Assembly (NCBI RefSeq): GCF_004912145.1
Contig: NZ_STGT01000009.1
Location: 1-64,000 of the forward strand
Reading direction: 5' to 3'
From: Peteryoungia rhizophila
Lineage (GTDB): Bacteria; Pseudomonadota; Alphaproteobacteria; Rhizobiales; Rhizobiaceae
DNA length: 64,000 bases
Made by a program: the position numbers and the translations under genes. Under the pieces are notes generated by a model. It was given only the letters and a program-made list of their open reading frames with translations, did not search any database and had not been told where the DNA came from. Shown piece by piece: positions 52,041 to 63,426 of the stretch (position 1 is its first letter; each line of letters begins with the position of its first letter).

Positions 52041-53165
52041 ATGAGCCAGTTTCTTATGCCGAGCCGCCGCCAGTTTCTGCGCCAGTCTGCGGGTCTCGCC
52101 GGTCTCGCCGCCGCCAGCAGCGTGCTTCCCTTCGACATCGCCCGGGCTGCAGGCCTCACCGTCGGCTTCATCTATGTCGGCCCGAAGGACGACTACGGCT
52201 ACAACCAGGCCCATGCGGAAGGGGCGGCCGCGATCAAGGCGATCGACGGTGTGACCGTGATCGAGGAAGAACAGGTCCCGGAAACGGTCGACGTCCAGAA
52301 GACCATGGAGAGCATGATCAATTTCGATGGCGCGTCGCTGATCTTCCCGACCTCCTTCGGCTACTTCGACCCCCATATCCTGACCATGGCGCCAAAATAT
52401 CCAGATGTCCGCTTCGAACATTGCGGTGGCCTTTGGACCCCCGACAAGCCGGCCAATACCGGCTCGTATTTCGGCTATATCGGCATGGGCCAGTATCTGA
52501 ACGGCATCGTCGCAGGTCACATGACCAAGACCAAGAAGATCGGTTTCGTTGCCGCAAAGCCCATCCCGCAGGTTCTGCTCAACATCAATTCCTTCCTGCT
52601 CGGCGCCCGCGCCGTCGATCCGACAATCACCTGCCAGGTCATCTTCACCGGCGAATGGTCGCTCGCCGTCAAGGAAGCGGAAGCCACGAACGCGCTCGCC
52701 GACCAGGGTGTAGATGTCGTCACCTGCCATGTCGACGGCCCGAAGGTCGTCATGGAAACCGGCGCCGGCCGTGGCATGTTCCTCTGCGGCTACCATGCCA
52801 ATCAGAGCCCGCTCGCACCTGAGAAATATCTGACCGGTGCCGAGTGGAACTGGTCCAAGGTCTATACCGACATGGTCAACACGACCCTGGCTGGTGGTAC
52901 GATCGACAACTTCGTCCGCGGTGGCCTCGCCGAAGGTTTCGTCAAGATGAGCCCGCTGGGCCCGGCCGTGACGGAACCGGCGCGCAAGCAGTTCGATGCC
53001 ACTATGGCCGAAATCATGAAGGGCGGCTTCGCGGTCATCAAGGGACCGCTGAACGACAACAAGGGCAATGTCATCGCCACAGAAGGCCAGGCCTTCGGCG
53101 AAACAGACGTAGCGCTCGAAAGCATGGGCTACCTCGTCGAGGGCGTCGTCGGATCCACGTCTTAA
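52041..53165 (+). CDS. BMP-family (PnrA-like) ABC transporter substrate-binding protein
   Basis: A 374-residue exported protein. It has a Tat signal (SRRQFLRQSAGLAG) and a BMP/PnrA fold: VGFIYVGPKDDYGYNQAH, LIFPTSFGYFDPHILTMA, GYIGMGQYLNGIVAGHM, and GAGRGMFLCGYHANQSPL. PnrA-type proteins bind purine nucleosides, but members in rhizobia serve other compounds. Here the downstream enzymes hydrolyse formamide- and biuret-like amides, so a ureide is the likely ligand. It is the first gene of the operon. Confidence 0.92.
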   Translation: MSQFLMPSRRQFLRQSAGLAGLAAASSVLPFDIARAAGLTVGFIYVGPKDDYGYNQAHAEGAAAIKAIDGVTVIEEEQVPETVDVQKTMESMINFDGASLIFPTSFGYFDPHILTMAPKYPDVRFEHCGGLWTPDKPANTGSYFGYIGMGQYLNGIVAGHMTKTKKIGFVAAKPIPQVLLNINSFLLGARAVDPTITCQVIFTGEWSLAVKEAEATNALADQGVDVVTCHVDGPKVVMETGAGRGMFLCGYHANQSPLAPEKYLTGAEWNWSKVYTDMVNTTLAGGTIDNFVRGGLAEGFVKMSPLGPAVTEPARKQFDATMAEIMKGGFAVIKGPLNDNKGNVIATEGQAFGETDVALESMGYLVEGVVGSTS

Positions 53166-53185
53166 GCGTACTGTAGGGGCATGCC

Positions 53186-54298
53186 ATGAGTGCACCGGCG
53201 AATCTCGCGAGCCAGGACCTGGCCAGACGCAGCGTCTCGTTCGAGACGGTTCTGCACTGGCTCGATCCGCTCTTCCTGCCGCTGGCAGCACTTCTCGCCG
53301 GCATGCTCCTCTTTGCCGCCTTCCTGCTTCTGATCGGCACCTCGCCGATCGAGTTCTACATGCTGGTCTACAAGGCGGGTTTCGGCACGTCCTTCTCATG
53401 GACCAACACGCTGGCCCGCGCGGCACCCCTCCTCTTCGCCGCGCTCTGCGTTGCCCTTCCGGCCCGCCTCGGTCTCGTCGTCATCGGCGGCGAGGGCGCG
53501 ATCGTCCTCGGTGGTGTGGGAGCTGGCGCGATCGCCATGCTGGCCCCCGGCATGCCAGGTCCGGTCGGGATCCTCGCGATGATGATCGCCGGTGCACTTG
53601 TCGGTGCCATCTGGATCGGTGGCATCGGGGCTCTCAGGCATTTCCGCGGGGTCAATGAGACGATCTCCAGCCTGCTGCTGGCCTACATAGCGATCGCCCT
53701 GATGAACCATCTGGTGGAAGGACCGCTCCGGGATCCCGCAAGCCTCAACAAGCCCTCCACCTCACCGCTGCCTGAGCTCTACCGGATCGGCGAGATCCCG
53801 GGAATCGGCGTGCATTGGGGGCTCGCAGCCGGCATCATCGCCTGCATCCTGTGCTGGGTTCTCATCGAAAAGACGACCTTCGGATTTGCGGCGCGCATTG
53901 TCGGCGGCAATCTCAGGGCCGCCCAAGTGCAGGGTCTGCCGGCCGGCCTGCTGATGATCGGCTTTACAGCGCTCGGGGGTTCACTCGCCGGCCTCGCCGG
54001 AGCCTTCGAAGTCGCCGCCGTCCATGGTTCGGCTAATGCCTCGCTTGCCGGCGGTTATGGCTATACCGGCATCCTCATCGCCTTCCTCGCCCGACACAAC
54101 TGCCTGGCGATCATCCCGGCCACCCTGCTCTTTGCCGGCTTCGAGGCGTCAAGCGGCCTCGTCCAGCGAAGGCTCGATCTGCCGGATGCCACCATCGTGG
54201 TCTTCCAGGGCATGATCTTTATCGCCATCCTGTTGGCCGACGCGTTCCGTGACCGCATCACGCTGGATGGCCTTCTGCTGAAGGGAAAGCGCGCATGA
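53186..54298 (+). CDS. ABC transporter permease, BMP-associated type 1
   Basis: A 370-residue membrane protein of the BPD_transp_2 family with about 8-10 segments. It has VVIGGEGAIVLGGVGAGAIAML in the first half and the loop RIVGGNLRAAQVQGLPAGLL in the second. It pairs with the next permease, whose start overlaps its stop (ATGA). Confidence 0.93.
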   Translation: MSAPANLASQDLARRSVSFETVLHWLDPLFLPLAALLAGMLLFAAFLLLIGTSPIEFYMLVYKAGFGTSFSWTNTLARAAPLLFAALCVALPARLGLVVIGGEGAIVLGGVGAGAIAMLAPGMPGPVGILAMMIAGALVGAIWIGGIGALRHFRGVNETISSLLLAYIAIALMNHLVEGPLRDPASLNKPSTSPLPELYRIGEIPGIGVHWGLAAGIIACILCWVLIEKTTFGFAARIVGGNLRAAQVQGLPAGLLMIGFTALGGSLAGLAGAFEVAAVHGSANASLAGGYGYTGILIAFLARHNCLAIIPATLLFAGFEASSGLVQRRLDLPDATIVVFQGMIFIAILLADAFRDRITLDGLLLKGKRA

Positions 54299-55215
54299 CG
54301 GATATCGGTCTCTGGGGCGTGCCCCTTGCCATCCTCGGCGGCGCGATCCGTGTCTCCACCCCCTTCATCTTCGTCAGCATCGGTGAATGCCTGACGGAGC
54401 GCTCCGGCCGCATCAACCTTGGCCTTGAAGGCACGCTCGTCTTCGGCGCCATGAGCGGCTATGCCGTCGCCTACCACACCGGCTCCGCCTGGGCTGGCAC
54501 GCTCGCCGCTGCCGTCTCCGGCCTCCTCTTCGGCCTCCTGCACGGCTGGATCTGCAAATTTCCCAAGGTCAACGACATCGCGATCGGCATCGCCCTGATG
54601 ATCTTCGGCTCCGGCCTCGCCTTCTTCTTCGGCAAGCCCTACGTCCAGCCTGTCGCTCCGGATTTGCCGTCGATCCCGCTCGGGTTCTGGTCGGATATCC
54701 CGCAAGTGCAGGCGGCCCTCAACGTCAATGTCCTTTTCCTGGTCGGCATTGCGCTCGCCTTCCTCGCGGCCTGGGTTCTGAAGAACACCCGCGTCGGCCT
54801 CACCATCCGCGTTGCCGGTGACAGCGCCGATGCGGCGCGTGCGCTCGGCATCAACGTCAACCGCGTGCGCCTCTGGTCGACGGCGGTTGGCGGTGCGCTG
54901 GCCGGCGTCGGCGGCGCCTATCTCTCGCTGTTTTATCCGGGCAGCTGGAACGAAGGCATTTCCTCAGGCCAGGGACTGATGGCCGTGGCCCTGGTCATTT
55001 TCGCCCGCTGGAACCCGGTCCATTGCCTCTATGCCTCGCTGCTCTTCGGCGGTGCGGGCGCGCTCGGGCCGGCGCTTCAATCGGTCGGCGTCACCCAGGG
55101 CTACTACCTCTTCTATGCCGCACCCTATGTGCTCACCCTTGGCCTCCTGATCGCGATCAGCTCGCGCACGCGGGCCATGGTCTCGGCCCCCGGCGAACTC
55201 AGCATCACCAAATAG
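54295..55215 (+). CDS. ABC transporter permease, BMP-associated type 2
   Basis: A 306-residue membrane protein with the conserved GECLTERSGRINLGLEGTLVFGAMSG and RVAGDSADAARALGINVNRVRLWSTAVGGALAGVGGAYLS blocks of the second permease in nucleoside/BMP importers. It forms a heterodimeric channel with the previous gene product. Confidence 0.93.
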   Translation: MTDIGLWGVPLAILGGAIRVSTPFIFVSIGECLTERSGRINLGLEGTLVFGAMSGYAVAYHTGSAWAGTLAAAVSGLLFGLLHGWICKFPKVNDIAIGIALMIFGSGLAFFFGKPYVQPVAPDLPSIPLGFWSDIPQVQAALNVNVLFLVGIALAFLAAWVLKNTRVGLTIRVAGDSADAARALGINVNRVRLWSTAVGGALAGVGGAYLSLFYPGSWNEGISSGQGLMAVALVIFARWNPVHCLYASLLFGGAGALGPALQSVGVTQGYYLFYAAPYVLTLGLLIAISSRTRAMVSAPGELSITK

Positions 55216-55226
55216 GAGCAGGATCC

Positions 55227-56243
55227 ATGAACGGACTTGGCGGTCTCAACAAGTCGCCTGAGGGCGTGGTCATCGGCCTCGTACAGCTGCAATTGCCGAA
55301 CACGGTCACCCGGGCCGATCTCGCGGCCCAGACCGACAAGGTCGTCGGCATGGTCGCCAAGGCACGCTGCAATATCGCCGGCATGGATCTTGTCGTCTTC
55401 CCGGAATATGCCCTGCATGGCCTGTCGATGGATACGAACCCGGAGATCATGTGCCGGATGGATGGTCCCGAAGTCGCAGCCTTCAAACAGGCCTGCCGCG
55501 ACAACAGCATCTGGGGCTGTTTTTCCATCATGGAATACAATCCGGGCGGTAACCCGTGGAATACGGGTCTTGTTATCGACGACCAGGGCGAAATCAGGCT
55601 CTATTACCGCAAGCTCCACCCCTGGGTGCCGGTCGAGCCCTGGGAACCCGGCGATCTCGGCATTCCTGTCATCGAAGGGCCGAAGGGCTGCAAGCTCTCG
55701 CTGATCATCTGCCACGACGGCATGTTCCCGGAAATGGCGCGCGAGGCGGCCTATAAGGGCGCCGAGATCATGCTGCGCACGGCGGGCTACACCGCGCCGA
55801 TGCGCGAGGCCTGGCGCTTTACCAACCAGTCCAATTCCTTCTGCAATCTGATGGTCACCGCCAATGTCTGCATGTGCGGATCGGACGGTACCTTCGATTC
55901 CATGGGCGAGGGCATGATCGTCAATTTTGACGGCAGCATCATCGCCCATGGCACGTCCGGTCGCTCGGATGAGATCATCACGGCGGAAGTCCGGCCCGAT
56001 CTCGTGCGTGAGGCGCGCCGTGTCTGGGGTGTCGAAAACAACATCTACCAACTCGGCCATCGCGGCTTTTCGGCCGTTGCCGGCGGTGCGGGCGATTGCC
56101 CCTATACCTTCATGCAGGATTTGGTGGCCGGAGAGTACAAGCTCCCCTGGGAGGATGAAGTCCAGGTGACTGACGGCACGTCCTGCGGCTTCCCAAAACC
56201 CGTCCGCCGCTACGGCGAGACCAACAAGGAGGCGGCGGAATGA
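55227..56243 (+). CDS. amiF: formamidase (nitrilase superfamily)
   Basis: A 338-residue nitrilase-fold amidase that closely follows AmiF of Helicobacter: [50 protein letters not shown], and [18 protein letters not shown] near the C-terminus. The Glu60-Lys129-Cys162 triad is intact. AmiF converts formamide to formate and ammonia. The start at 55227 has AGGAGCAGG upstream. It sits in one operon with the importer and biuret-type hydrolases, so formamide or a formyl-amide may be an intermediate of the imported compound. Confidence 0.93.
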   Translation: MNGLGGLNKSPEGVVIGLVQLQLPNTVTRADLAAQTDKVVGMVAKARCNIAGMDLVVFPEYALHGLSMDTNPEIMCRMDGPEVAAFKQACRDNSIWGCFSIMEYNPGGNPWNTGLVIDDQGEIRLYYRKLHPWVPVEPWEPGDLGIPVIEGPKGCKLSLIICHDGMFPEMAREAAYKGAEIMLRTAGYTAPMREAWRFTNQSNSFCNLMVTANVCMCGSDGTFDSMGEGMIVNFDGSIIAHGTSGRSDEIITAEVRPDLVREARRVWGVENNIYQLGHRGFSAVAGGAGDCPYTFMQDLVAGEYKLPWEDEVQVTDGTSCGFPKPVRRYGETNKEAAE

Positions 56244-56917
56244 CGACCATCAAGGCAGATCCCTATCTCTGGCCCTATAACGGCGATCTACGTCCTGAGA
56301 ACACCGCGCTCATCATCATCGATATGCAGACCGATTTCTGCGGCGTCGGGGGCTATGTCGACAAGATGGGCTACGACCTCTCGCTCACCCGCGCACCGAT
56401 CGAGCCGATCAAGAAAGTGCTCTCGGCCATGCGCGCCAAGGGCTACCACATCATCCACACCCGCGAAGGCCATCGCCCTGATCTCTCCGACCTGCCGCCG
56501 AACAAGCACTGGCGCTCGCAGCAGATCGGCGCCGGCATCGGCGATGCCGGTCCCTGCGGCCGTATCCTCGTGCGTGGCGAACCGGGCTGGGAAATCATCG
56601 ATGAACTGGCACCACTGCCGGGCGAGGCGATCATCGACAAGCCTGGCAAGGGCTCCTTCTGCGCCACCGATCTCGAACTCATCCTGCGCACGCGTGGCAT
56701 CGAGAACATCGTCCTGACCGGCATCACCACGGATGTCTGCGTGCACACGACAATGCGCGAGGCCAATGACCGCGGCTTCGAATGCGTGATCCTCGAGGAC
56801 TGCTGCGGCGCGACCGATCCCGGCAACCACGCCGCCGCCATCAAGATGGTCAAGATGCAGGGTGGCGTCTTCGGCTCCGTCTCCGACAGCGAAAAGCTTG
56901 TGAGTGCCCTGCCATGA
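56240..56917 (+). CDS. biuH: biuret amidohydrolase
   Basis: A 225-residue cysteine hydrolase that matches rhizobial BiuH closely: [20 protein letters not shown] pattern, [22 protein letters not shown], and [29 protein letters not shown]. The triad Asp28-Lys134-Cys167 has the same spacing (106 and 33) as in BiuH. It hydrolyses biuret to allophanate and ammonia. It overlaps formamidase by 4 nt and the ATPase by 4 nt. No allophanate hydrolase is present in the window. Confidence 0.9.
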   Translation: MTTIKADPYLWPYNGDLRPENTALIIIDMQTDFCGVGGYVDKMGYDLSLTRAPIEPIKKVLSAMRAKGYHIIHTREGHRPDLSDLPPNKHWRSQQIGAGIGDAGPCGRILVRGEPGWEIIDELAPLPGEAIIDKPGKGSFCATDLELILRTRGIENIVLTGITTDVCVHTTMREANDRGFECVILEDCCGATDPGNHAAAIKMVKMQGGVFGSVSDSEKLVSALP

Positions 56918-58452
56918 GGGTCCCGGCGCAAGAGTTCCAAACAACCGATCACGCCATGTCGGTGGAAACCGTCGGCATGACCATGCGCTTCGGCAGCTTC
57001 ACGGCGCTCAACGACGTCTCGATCCGTGTCGCCGCCGGCTCCTTCCATGTCTTGCTTGGTGAGAACGGCGCGGGAAAGTCCACCCTCGTCAAATGCATGA
57101 TGGGCTTCTACAAGCCGACCTCCGGCCAGATGATGGTCGAAGGCCTTGAGGTCGAGATCCCCGACCCCCGTGCCGCCCATGATCTCGGGCTCGGCATGGT
57201 CTACCAGCATTTCACCCTCGTTCCCTCGCTGACCGCAGCCGAAAACCTCGTCATCAGCCGGGCCGATGCACCGGCGCTGATCGACTGGAAGAAGGAGCGT
57301 CAGGCGCTGTCCGTCTTCATGGACCGCATGCCTTTCTCCGTGCCGCTCGACATTCCCGTCGGCCGGCTCGCTGCGGGTGAAAAGCAGAAACTGGAACTCC
57401 TGAAGCAGCTCTATCTCGGCCGCCTTTTCCTCATCCTCGACGAGCCGACCTCGGTGCTGACACCGGCGGAAGCCGACGAATTGCTCGGCATGGTCCGAGG
57501 TTTGACGAGTGCGGGCGAACTCACCTGCCTGATGATCAGCCACAAGTTCCGCGAAGTCACTGCCTTTGCCGACGAGGTCTCTGTCCTGAGACGCGGCGAA
57601 TATGTCGGAGGCGGCAAGGTCTCCGATCTCTCGACCTCAGACATGGCGGCGATGATGATCGGTGAAAAGGAGCTGGTGAAGCCGGCCGCCCGCGTCGCCT
57701 ACCAGGGTGTACCCGTCCTCTCTGTCTCCGGCGTCAGGGCCCCGGATCGCTCCGGCCTGAAGACCATCGACATCGCCGATCTCACTGTAAAGTCCGGCGA
57801 GATCGTCGGAATTGCCGGCATTTCCGGCAATGGCCAGATGGAGCTGATGGAGATCCTGACCGGCCAGCGCCCGCTGGAAAAGGGCGAGATCCGGGTCAAG
57901 GAGGAGCCTTATCACGCCCGCCGGGGCGAAGCCCGCAAGCTCAACGTCCGTTATCTGCCCGAAGAGCCATTGAAGAACGCCTGCGCGCCGCGAATGACGG
58001 TGGCGGAAAACATCTTCTTCCGCGATTTCGACTTCGCCTCCGGCAGCAGCCAGTTCTGGCTTGATGGCAGCCGCATGCTCGAACAGGCAGGCCATCTGGT
58101 CGGCGAGTACAAGGTGAAGACCGCCTCCCTCCAGTCCCCGATTGCCTCGCTCTCAGGCGGCAATGTCCAGCGTGCGGTTCTCGCCCGCGAACTGACCGGC
58201 GACGTCGATCTTCTGATCATCACAAATCCCTGCTTCGGGCTCGATTTCTCCGCCGTCGCCGAGATCCGCGCCCGCATCATGGCCGCAAGAAATGCAGGCG
58301 CCGCAGTTCTCCTGATCTCTGAGGATCTCGACGAAATTCTCCAGCTCTCCGACCGGATCCTGGTCATGTCGGAAGGGCATATCGCATATGAGACCCCAGC
58401 CGCGAACGCCGATATCGGCGAGATCGGCCGGCACATGGCAGGACATCACTGA
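56914..58452 (+). CDS. ABC transporter ATP-binding protein, BMP-associated (two domains)
   Basis: A 512-residue ATPase. The first domain has [41 protein letters not shown] and [10 protein letters not shown]. The second has a degenerate P-loop ([10 protein letters not shown]), [17 protein letters not shown] and a Walker B where the usual DEPT/QPTRG reads TNPCFGLD, common in this subfamily. It starts by ATGA overlap with biuH and ends by TGATG overlap with the next hydrolase. An ATPase placed between two hydrolases shows the operon is built as one unit. Confidence 0.92.
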   Translation: MRVPAQEFQTTDHAMSVETVGMTMRFGSFTALNDVSIRVAAGSFHVLLGENGAGKSTLVKCMMGFYKPTSGQMMVEGLEVEIPDPRAAHDLGLGMVYQHFTLVPSLTAAENLVISRADAPALIDWKKERQALSVFMDRMPFSVPLDIPVGRLAAGEKQKLELLKQLYLGRLFLILDEPTSVLTPAEADELLGMVRGLTSAGELTCLMISHKFREVTAFADEVSVLRRGEYVGGGKVSDLSTSDMAAMMIGEKELVKPAARVAYQGVPVLSVSGVRAPDRSGLKTIDIADLTVKSGEIVGIAGISGNGQMELMEILTGQRPLEKGEIRVKEEPYHARRGEARKLNVRYLPEEPLKNACAPRMTVAENIFFRDFDFASGSSQFWLDGSRMLEQAGHLVGEYKVKTASLQSPIASLSGGNVQRAVLARELTGDVDLLIITNPCFGLDFSAVAEIRARIMAARNAGAAVLLISEDLDEILQLSDRILVMSEGHIAYETPAANADIGEIGRHMAGHH

Positions 58453-59117
58453 TGGCAATCATCAAGGCGCGCCCCTTCGACTTCGACCTCGACCGGGACC
58501 ATGCGGCCCTCATCATCATCGACATGCAGCGCGACTTCGTCGAGCCCGGCGGTTTCGGCGAAACGCTGGGCAACAAGGTCGCTCTTCTGCAGGCGATCAT
58601 TCCGGCGACGGCCCGGCTCCTCGCCGCGTTCCGCGCTGCCGGACTGCCGGTCATTCACACCCGCGAGTGCCATCGGCCCGACCTGTCCGACTGCCCGCCG
58701 GCCAAGCGCGAACGCGGCAAGCCATCGCTCCGCATCGGCGATCCCGGTCACATGGGCCGCATCCTCATTTCCGGCGAACCCGGTGCCGACATCATTCCGC
58801 AACTCTATCCGGTGGACGGTGAAATCGTGCTCGACAAGCCCGGGAAGGGCGCCTTCTACGCCACGCCGCTCGGAGAGCTGCTGGCCGAGCGGAAGATCCG
58901 CCAGCTCGTCTTCGCCGGCGTCACCACCGAAGTCTGCGTGCAGACCACCATGCGCGAGGCCAATGACCGTGGCTTCGAATGCCTGCTCGCGACCGATGCG
59001 ACAGAGAGCTACTTCCCGGAATTCAAACAGGCGGCCATCGACATGATAACCGCGCAAGGAGCCATCGTCGGATGGGCGGCAACCGTCGATCAGATTGTGG
59101 AGGCGCTCGATGTCTGA
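58452..59117 (+). CDS. second biuret-hydrolase-like cysteine hydrolase
   Basis: A 221-residue isochorismatase-fold enzyme related to BiuH (shared [50 protein letters not shown]) but clearly diverged. The Asp24-Lys129-Cys162 triad is kept. It has differences around the pocket, for example [22 protein letters not shown]. It could be a triuret- or ureido-acid hydrolase, as known for TrtA, or a carbamoyl-amide hydrolase. It is translationally coupled on both sides. Confidence 0.82.
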   Translation: MAIIKARPFDFDLDRDHAALIIIDMQRDFVEPGGFGETLGNKVALLQAIIPATARLLAAFRAAGLPVIHTRECHRPDLSDCPPAKRERGKPSLRIGDPGHMGRILISGEPGADIIPQLYPVDGEIVLDKPGKGAFYATPLGELLAERKIRQLVFAGVTTEVCVQTTMREANDRGFECLLATDATESYFPEFKQAAIDMITAQGAIVGWAATVDQIVEALDV

Positions 59118-59442
59118 AGCCTTGAGTTTTCCGGATTTCCTGCGCGGCGGCTGGCATCACCTTCAGTTTGAATATTTTCGCGAAGGGGTGGAGATCTGCC
59201 GACTGGTGACGGGCGAGCCCGAACTGGCACTGCTGCGCTACGCCCCGGGCGCCTCCGTGCCCAAGCATCTGCATGTGGGGCTCGAGACGATCCTGGTGCT
59301 CGAGGGGTCGCAGAGTGACGAGTATGGCCACTATCCCAAGGGATCGCTGATCGCCAATCCCGAGGGAACGACGCATTCCGTCTCGTCGGAGGAGGGCTGC
59401 GTCGTGCTCATCCAGTGGACGAAGCCGGTCAAAATTCTCTAA
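59110..59442 (+). CDS. cupin-domain protein (ChrR-like)
   Basis: A 110-residue single-domain cupin with the metal-type motif [16 protein letters not shown] and the second motif [14 protein letters not shown]. The conserved His/Glu/His suggest a bound metal. It overlaps the previous gene by 8 nt and ends the operon. Small cupins of this type may be enzymes, chaperones or sensors; I cannot choose. Confidence 0.8.
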   Translation: MSEALSFPDFLRGGWHHLQFEYFREGVEICRLVTGEPELALLRYAPGASVPKHLHVGLETILVLEGSQSDEYGHYPKGSLIANPEGTTHSVSSEEGCVVLIQWTKPVKIL

Positions 59443-59478
59443 GATATGTTGCCGGCTAATGTTCTACTGTTCCTCAGC

Positions 59479-60216
59479 TTAGTAGGAACTCTCCAAACTA
59501 TAGCGGCTGCCGGGATAGAGAAGCCGCACCGACGTCACCAACCGGTCGCCTGACCAGGTCCTTCGCCTGACCTGGAGGCACGGTTCCGATTTCGCAATCG
59601 CCAGAAGCCGGCATTCCCAGGGCTGTGGGAGCACCGCCTCGACGAACTGCTCGGCGCGCGAGATCGGCGCGATGGAGCTCAGATAGGCACTCGGCGTGAT
59701 CGAGTGAAAATCGCTCTCGAGATAATCAGGCGCGACTTCCGCATTCACGAAGCGGTCTTCCAGCTGGATCGGAAGATTATCTTCCTTGTGCACGATCACC
59801 GAATGGAAGGCCGTCGTGCCGGCGGCAACCTCCAGCCGATCGGCAAGGTCGTGATCGCAGACTTCGGCCTGTTTCAGCACGAGTTCGGCCGAATGCAGCC
59901 CGCCACGCTCCGCGATTTCGTCCGCAATGCTGCGAACATCCGCCACGCTGGCGCTGCGTTTCTTCGGCGCGACAAACGAACCACGCCCCTGGACGCGGAT
60001 GATCACGCCTTCGCTGGCGAGTTCCCGGAGCGCCCGATGCGCCGTCATGCGGCTGACGCCCAGCAGCTCGACAAGCTCGTTCTCGGAAGGAATGCGATGA
60101 TTGGTCGGCCACTCGCCGCGCTCGATCCGGGCCTTGATCTCGAATTTCATCTGCTCGTAGAGCGGCGTGTCCCGCCGTTCCTCGGGGAGTGCAAATCCTG
60201 GCTGCTCTTCGGACAT
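59479..60216 (-). CDS. hutC: histidine utilization repressor HutC
   Basis: A 245-residue GntR/UTRA regulator. The winged helix is PLYEQMKFEIKARIERGEWPTNHRIPSENELVELLGVSRMTAHRALREL (pattern), and the UTRA domain has PIQLEDRFVNAEVAPDYL, as in HutC, which senses urocanate. It is the last gene of the hut operon (order H-G-U-D-C on the minus strand). The start at 60216 was chosen over 60252 on the basis of AAGGT upstream. Confidence 0.92.
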   Translation of the reverse strand: MSEEQPGFALPEERRDTPLYEQMKFEIKARIERGEWPTNHRIPSENELVELLGVSRMTAHRALRELASEGVIIRVQGRGSFVAPKKRSASVADVRSIADEIAERGGLHSAELVLKQAEVCDHDLADRLEVAAGTTAFHSVIVHKEDNLPIQLEDRFVNAEVAPDYLESDFHSITPSAYLSSIAPISRAEQFVEAVLPQPWECRLLAIAKSEPCLQVRRRTWSGDRLVTSVRLLYPGSRYSLESSY

Positions 60217-60303
60217 GGTGTCGACCTTGATGGTTGAGGAGCGTATCGGCATTCGTCTCTGCCGGAACGCCTCAGCCGCTCCCTTTATCGGCAGAGGCCT
60301 TGT

Positions 60304-60921
60304 CTAGGCAACCTGTTCCGCATCCGGTGTCTCACCGGAGCAGGCAGTCACTTCGATGATGTAGAGCATGCATCCGGAACCACGGGGCTCGACCGCAAGC
60401 TCGAGCGGCCCGTCGAGGCCAACAAGAACATCACCGAGTCCCACGTCCGATCGCAGGCTATCGATCGCAACAAGGGCTTCATCTCGGAAGACGACAGCGA
60501 CGGCATCGGTGGTTACCGAAAGCGTCTGCACGTCCGACACGTCGATCTTCGTCATGCGATGAACGAAACGCCTGCGGCGGCTCATCATGTTGAGGTCCAG
60601 CGTCTCCCCACCCAGACAAATCGCCTGCACCTCCGCATCGCCGGAAAAGGCGAAGGGAGGCGAGCCCACGAGAAGCGGCGGCTCCCGTCTGCCGTCGACC
60701 GTCAACTGCATGCCGTCGCCCTTGAGAACGGCAATCGTCCTGTCGATCCCGGCAAAGATCGAGAACGGACCGGAGGCCCCGACGGTCGCGAGGCTGATCC
60801 GCCAGTCGAACCCGCCGGATCCATCCGAAGCAGGCCTTGAGATCACCTCGCTGGTGATCCCCAGCCCGTTTTTCCAGGGCATCTGCCGATGTTCGCCAAA
60901 GCGCTGGATCCGGATGGACAT
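60304..60921 (-). CDS. hutD: HutD family protein
   Basis: A 205-residue HutD-like bicupin with MPWKNGLGITSEV near the N-terminus, FDWRISLATVGASGPFSIFAGIDRTIAVLKG and AFSGDAEVQA. HutD is thought to set an upper limit on histidine catabolism, possibly by binding N-formylglutamate; its role is not fully settled. It starts 17 nt after hutU. Confidence 0.93.
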   Translation of the reverse strand: MSIRIQRFGEHRQMPWKNGLGITSEVISRPASDGSGGFDWRISLATVGASGPFSIFAGIDRTIAVLKGDGMQLTVDGRREPPLLVGSPPFAFSGDAEVQAICLGGETLDLNMMSRRRRFVHRMTKIDVSDVQTLSVTTDAVAVVFRDEALVAIDSLRSDVGLGDVLVGLDGPLELAVEPRGSGCMLYIIEVTACSGETPDAEQVA

Positions 60922-60938
60922 GGGCGTGCCGTTTCCCT

Positions 60939-62612
<1,674 letters not shown>

Positions 62613-62624
62613 GGTCCTCGCTCC

Positions 62625-63425
62625 TCAGCGTTTCAGATCGAGCGCGATGGCTTCGATGGTTGTCAGAATGTCCTTGAGATTGCGTCGCAGCGCCTCTGCC
62701 TTCCCGGCGTCATAGGCGAAGGGTAGTGCTTCGGTGGCGAGGTGTGTGCCCTGCGCCAGTTCCATTTGGATGGCGTGCACGCCGGTGTCCGGCCGTCCGT
62801 AATGACGTGTCGTCCAGCCGCCCTTGAAGCGCCCGTTGACCACAGACGTGTATCCCTCGGCCCGACCGGCGATCTCGGCGGCGGCTTTTTCGATCCTGGC
62901 ATCGCAGGTGCGGCCCATGTCCGTGCCGATATTGAAGTCCGGCAGAGGCCCTTCAAACAGGAAGGGGATCAACGAACGGATCGAATGGCAGTCATAGAGC
63001 ACTGCCATGCCATGCATCGCCTTCACACGCTCGATTTCAGCCTTCAGCGCCGCATGATAGGGCGCATGAAAGTCTGCCAGCCGATCCGCTATGTCTTTAC
63101 TCGTCGGTTCCTCGCCTTGCCTCCAGATGCCAACCCCGTCGAAATCTGTTTCCGGCACGAGTCCGGTGGTGTTCTGCCCCGGATAGAGGCTCACGCCATC
63201 AGGGTCGCGGTTCGCATCGATCACATAACGATGGAAGGTAGCGCGGACCGTCGTCGCATCCGGCAGAAGACCGGCATAGAGCTCATGGATATGCCAGTCG
63301 GTATCAGCGAGCAGCTGTCCGTTCTCGTTGAGGCGATCCCGGATCGCAGGTGGTACGTCCGTGCCCGTATGCGGAAAGGCAAGGATGACGGGCGAGCTGC
63401 CTTGCTTGACATCGAAGACGGCCAT
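62625..63425 (-). CDS. hutG: N-formylglutamate deformylase
   Basis: A 266-residue N-formylglutamate amidohydrolase (FGase family, not the arginase-type formimidoylglutamase). It has LAFPHTGTDVPPAI at the N-terminus, YVIDANRDPDG, LYDCHSIRS and IGTDMGRTCDA. It releases formate and glutamate as the last step of the five-step hut route. That route needs HutF upstream, which must lie outside this window. It follows hutH with one base between. Confidence 0.95.
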   Translation of the reverse strand: MAVFDVKQGSSPVILAFPHTGTDVPPAIRDRLNENGQLLADTDWHIHELYAGLLPDATTVRATFHRYVIDANRDPDGVSLYPGQNTTGLVPETDFDGVGIWRQGEEPTSKDIADRLADFHAPYHAALKAEIERVKAMHGMAVLYDCHSIRSLIPFLFEGPLPDFNIGTDMGRTCDARIEKAAAEIAGRAEGYTSVVNGRFKGGWTTRHYGRPDTGVHAIQMELAQGTHLATEALPFAYDAGKAEALRRNLKDILTTIEAIALDLKR

Positions 63426-63426
63426 G

